Shown here piece after piece: positions 61,401 to 64,000 of a stretch of DNA of 64,000 nt. The notes below the pieces were generated by a model. That model was not told the origin of the DNA, made no database searches, and worked only from the letters and a program-made list of their open reading frames with translations. How positions within the stretch are numbered: the first letter of the stretch is position 1; each line of letters opens with the position of its first letter. Origin of the DNA: Chlorophyllum brunneum (taxonomy: Eukaryota; Basidiomycota; Agaricomycetes; Agaricales; Agaricaceae); contig OY756141.1 of the NCBI GenBank assembly GCA_963576785.1, forward strand, positions 3,038,001 through 3,102,000. The letters run 5' to 3'. Both the position numbers and the translations under genes were made by a program.

Positions 61401-61597
61401 AGGGGCTGGCCAATAAAGGATTCTCCCCCAGCCTCCGCGGTTTCCCAAAAGTCCTCAAGGAGATGAGAGGGCCGGTTGATGGGTGTTTTGCTTGAGCCTG
61501 AGAGGTTTACGCCTCTGAGATGGATCTTGCGGCCGTGTGCGTCGACGAAGGCGAACTGGGTTGTTCTGAGCAAGTCTGGGTGTGGTGGGGAGGACAT
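58468..61597 (-). CDS. GH5 sterylglucosidase/glucocerebrosidase-like protein (EGCrP2/Sgl1 type)
   Basis: Exons 61293-61597, 61140-61239 and 58468-61080 encode 1005 aa. The catalytic domain has [47 protein letters not shown], the acid/base Glu in [11 protein letters not shown], and the nucleophile Glu in [14 protein letters not shown]. This matches GH5 subfamily 12 enzymes, which in Cryptococcus (EGCrP2/Sgl1) hydrolyse ergosteryl glucoside. Between residues about 430 and 470 there is a Ser/Pro-rich insert, and another low-complexity region follows the domain. The C-terminus CDCEGCIIM ends in a CaaX box, suggesting lipid anchoring. No signal peptide is present. The Cys-rich tail just before the CaaX could be palmitoylated. 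Substrate is inferred from family. Confidence 0.87.
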
Positions 61598-61828
61598 TGG
61601 GGGAGGTGGCAGGCTGGTGCCCAACAGGTGAGCAGGCGGAGTAGGTCACCGCCACCGGCGCTAAATATTTAAATTGGATTTCGAGTCGTACCACTTCTCT
61701 GCTATTTCCTTTTCCGGAAGTCATTCCGTCGGGGCTGCCGGGACCTGGCCGGATTTGTCTTACTCTGAGCTCTCGCTTTACAACCTCTCACTATCCGGTT
61801 CTGCGCAGCACCAGCACTCGGCCTCGTC

Positions 61829-62182
61829 ATGCTTTCACTCGCCAAACTCTGGATCGCCACTCTCGTCGTCTCGTTTACCGCCTTCTCTGCAATATCCGCT
61901 AGGCCTATCAACGCTGGTCGTTCATCATCACCATCTACCCTTCTTGGGCACCGCATCTATACTCCTCCCTCCTTGCATCCACGGGAAGCCTATCGCTACA
62001 GCCTACCGCGTAACGGAGACCAGGACCAGACCGACCACCCGTTATCAGCAACTGTGCCCCATGGCCGATATCCCCGCTTTTCAGGCCATATGCATACACA
62101 CCCCTTGCGCGACGCCCTTTCCCGTGGTTCACTCTCCTTCAGCGACATCGTCAAATCCACACCCGGAGAAGACAAAAACTAA
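61829..62182 (+). CDS. small secreted protein, unknown function
   Basis: An intronless frame of 117 aa. Residues 1-24 (MLSLAKLWIATLVVSFTAFS and AISA) are a convincing signal peptide with cleavage before RPINAG. The mature part is about 93 residues, rich in Ser, Pro, His and Arg, with no Cys and no family motif that I recognise. A Lys-Asn end follows FSDIVKSTPGED. It is divergent from the GH5 gene with 231 bp between start codons. Small secreted proteins of this size are common in mushroom secretomes. I have no function to propose, and a chance open frame remains possible. Confidence 0.5.
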   Translation: MLSLAKLWIATLVVSFTAFSAISARPINAGRSSSPSTLLGHRIYTPPSLHPREAYRYSLPRNGDQDQTDHPLSATVPHGRYPRFSGHMHTHPLRDALSRGSLSFSDIVKSTPGEDKN

Positions 62183-62318
62183 ACACTCGTTCGACGTCAA
62201 AATCCAATGGATACAATCCTAATCCTTTCATGTCTATTGTACAACGTAGTCTTATTCATATACGGAATATTGTTTAAATGCGGTCCAGACCCGCGCTGGT
62301 TAGGTTTAGTTAAGAAAA

Positions 62319-62327
62319 CAAAAAAAA
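62319..62327 (-). terminator. oligo-T Pol III terminator of tRNA-Glu
   Basis: On the minus strand a run of at least eight T follows the tRNA 3' end after two bases, as expected for RNA polymerase III termination. Confidence 0.75.
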
Positions 62328-62329
62328 AC

Positions 62330-62401
62330 TTCCGATACGGGGAATCGAACCCCGAGCTACCGCGTGAAAGGCGGTAATGTTAGCCGTTACACCATATCGG
62401 A
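62330..62401 (-). tRNA. tRNA-Glu (anticodon UUC)
   Basis: The reverse strand folds as a 72-nt tRNA without intron. The acceptor stem is TCCGATA paired with TATCGGA. The anticodon arm is CCGCC-TTTCACG-CGG with anticodon TTC. The T-arm has GGGGTTCGATTCCCC, which also serves as B box. The sequence closely resembles yeast tRNA-Glu(UUC). The CCA end is not encoded, as normal in eukaryotes. Confidence 0.95.
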
Positions 62402-62895
62402 TTAATAGACTGGTTATATATTGACACTTGTAACACAGAGGATGCACGCCACCTTGAATCCCGATTCTCAACAGTTCACCTACACACTACCAGACCATGG
62501 GACACCCACAGTCGAACGATCACACGTTCAATAAATCAGAACCACCTATGGTCCCCGGGTGACCCTCACGAATGTTCTCATAATCCGATTGACTCATCCG
62601 GGCCTCAAAAAAATCGTGGAGTCTGAATCGCACCACCTTCAAACCTTCACTTCTTGTTTCTATTTTAAACATGACCTGAACTCTCTCATGCCCACCATCC
62701 GCGTCTTTAGAACCTCACCTGTCGTTTCTGTCCATAGATCACTAAACCCGAATCGGTGTCCATCCGTCAAGCTATTATCCATTTTGGATTTTGTCATTCG
62801 GCCCGTTAGGTTTTGATATATATATATGATGTTTCTCGCAGGGATACCAGAACCCGTTCTTGGACCATTACTACTGCTTTGAATCGTGGTCGACA
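62402..62895. other. upstream region of P450 copy 6
   Basis: 494 bp between the tRNA and the P450 start. An ATATATATAT stretch (about 62817-62828) is the only TATA-like element and lies about 70 bp before the ATG. No other feature is seen. Confidence 0.45.
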
Positions 62896-64000
62896 ATGTC
62901 TCTGGTAACATCATTGTTGGACCATATTCAGGATTTGGATTGGAATTTTCTTGGAACACGGTTTACTGGCATTTTCGTGTTGACCTATGCTGTTTTCAAA
63001 TACCTCGAAGCAAAGAGATCACCGGTACGTCTCGACTACTCTCTACTTAACCTGCTAAAGAGGTTCCTCTCATCATTCCTGTAGCTCAACACCATTCCCA
63101 CAATTGGTCACTCGGGCATTTTATCCTCCTATTTGACCGCTTTCAAATGGATAACCCACGGTGGGGAACTAGTTCAAGAAGGTTATGACCGAGTGAGTCC
63201 GCATCGTACCAGACTGGCTATTAAGTCTAAAATTCACGTTATCAATTCAAAAAGTATCCTAACGGCATATTCAAAATCGCAACCATGTCTAAATGGGTTG
63301 TTGTCGGCACCGGTCGACAATTCCTCGACGAACTTCGTAAAGCACCAGATGATGTCTTATCCTTCGAAGAAGCCGTTAACGAGGTATGTTTGTTTATCTA
63401 TCTAGACAAATTATTGATGTTCATTCTCCGTTCATTCTCCTCGATGGGATGTAGACGACGCAAATCAAATATACCCTAGGCTCTGCTATTGCAAATGATC
63501 AATACCACACGACCACCGTCCGTTCTCCAGTTACGCGGAACCTTGCCATTAGATTTGACGATATCAAAGATGAGATAGCGGAAGCTTGGGCAACATGTGT
63601 TCCGCCTAGTACAGGTAACCTCCTAATTAGCTCTTTTTGCGTGTTTATGTTAATCCCATTATGTTTAGAATGGGTTACTGTTCCGGCGTATGATACAGTT
63701 ATGCATATCGTCTGCAGGACAAGTAACCGGTACTTTACCGGGTTACCTCTATGTAAGACTTCCCTTATACTTGCTGATACCTCTTGACCTTGCTTATATA
63801 TATATCAGGCCGCGATCCCGGATATATCTCTCTACAAGAGAAATTCACGACTCAAGTCATCATCGGCGCTCGAATCATCAACTGTTTCCCAAAATTTCTC
63901 AAACCGTACGTTGTGCACATATCAACAGCAGAGAACCCACTACAACGAATGTATTTATAGACTGGTCGGGAGGTATTTGACAACCGTACCTGGGAGTGTG
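62896..64000 (+). CDS. cytochrome P450, copy 6 (3' end outside the window)
   Basis: Homologous to the five tandem copies but on the opposite strand, 12.7 kb away from them. Visible exons are 62896-63024 (anchor ending in YLEAKRSP), 63085-63192 (LNTIPTIGHSGILSSYLTAF), 63255-63383 (MSKWVVVGTGRQFLDELRKA), 63456-63614, an exon with WVTVPAYDTVMHIVCRTSNR, and one with RDPGYISLQEKFTTQ. The next exon starts RLVGRYLTTVP before the window ends. Intron positions and phases match those of the tandem copies. The I-helix and heme loop are beyond the window, so integrity cannot be judged. Confidence 0.85.

Overview
The window comes from a filamentous basidiomycete, probably an Agaricomycete. Genes are packed with short introns of about 45-60 nt with GT-AG ends, and the gene families (F-box proteins with divergent C-termini, NACHT-domain proteins, aryl-alcohol-oxidase-like GMC oxidoreductases, GH12, tandem P450s, an I66-type inhibitor) are typical of mushroom-forming fungi. 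Gene models below were joined by hand from splice signals. Where exon coordinates are listed in full, the summed lengths are multiples of three, apart from the 5'-partial phosphatase and the models noted as uncertain or broken.

Layout. 0-11 kb: the 3' part of a histidine acid phosphatase (+); a GH12 endoglucanase/xyloglucanase (-, 11 exons, one of 8 nt); PER1/PGAP3 (-); a HOS2-type histone deacetylase with an Arg-Gly-rich tail (+); a 21-exon sterol 3-beta-glucosyltransferase (-). 11-14 kb: mostly gene-free, with a decayed NACHT gene (+). 14-20 kb: an SLC41/MgtE-type cation transporter (-) and, divergently, ADA3/NGG1 (+), then RNA polymerase I subunit RPA34 (-). 20-25.5 kb: a second, frameshifted NACHT gene (+) and a GMC oxidoreductase (+). 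26-27.4 kb: PIG-L/GPI12 (-) and a small importin-alpha relic (+).

27.7-31.3 kb holds no convincing protein gene. It carries four copies of a unit of about 430-530 bp. Each unit has two imperfect hairpins of about 50 nt, a polypyrimidine tract followed by a middle block, and a 3' domain closed by a short stem. Across copies the stems change in a compensatory way, while loops and flanks stay fixed. This is what a conserved RNA structure looks like, and it is the most unusual thing in the window.

31.4-36.4 kb: a dienelactone-hydrolase-like protein (-), TFIIF beta subunit TFG2 (-) and a single-exon F-box protein (+). 37.2-50.2 kb: five tandem, closely related cytochrome P450 genes (-); a sixth (+) begins at 62.9 kb and runs off the window. 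51.1-58 kb: a second F-box protein (-), a third NACHT gene with one frameshift (-) and an I66-type protease inhibitor (-). 58.5-62.4 kb: a GH5 sterylglucosidase/glucocerebrosidase-like protein ending in a CaaX box (-), a small secreted protein (+) and tRNA-Glu(UUC) (-).

Shared themes. The glucosyltransferase near 9 kb and the GH5 enzyme near 60 kb could make and remove the same sterol glucosides. PER1 and PIG-L both act in GPI-anchor biology. HOS2, ADA3, RPA34 and TFG2 are conserved transcription genes scattered among fast-evolving accessory families.
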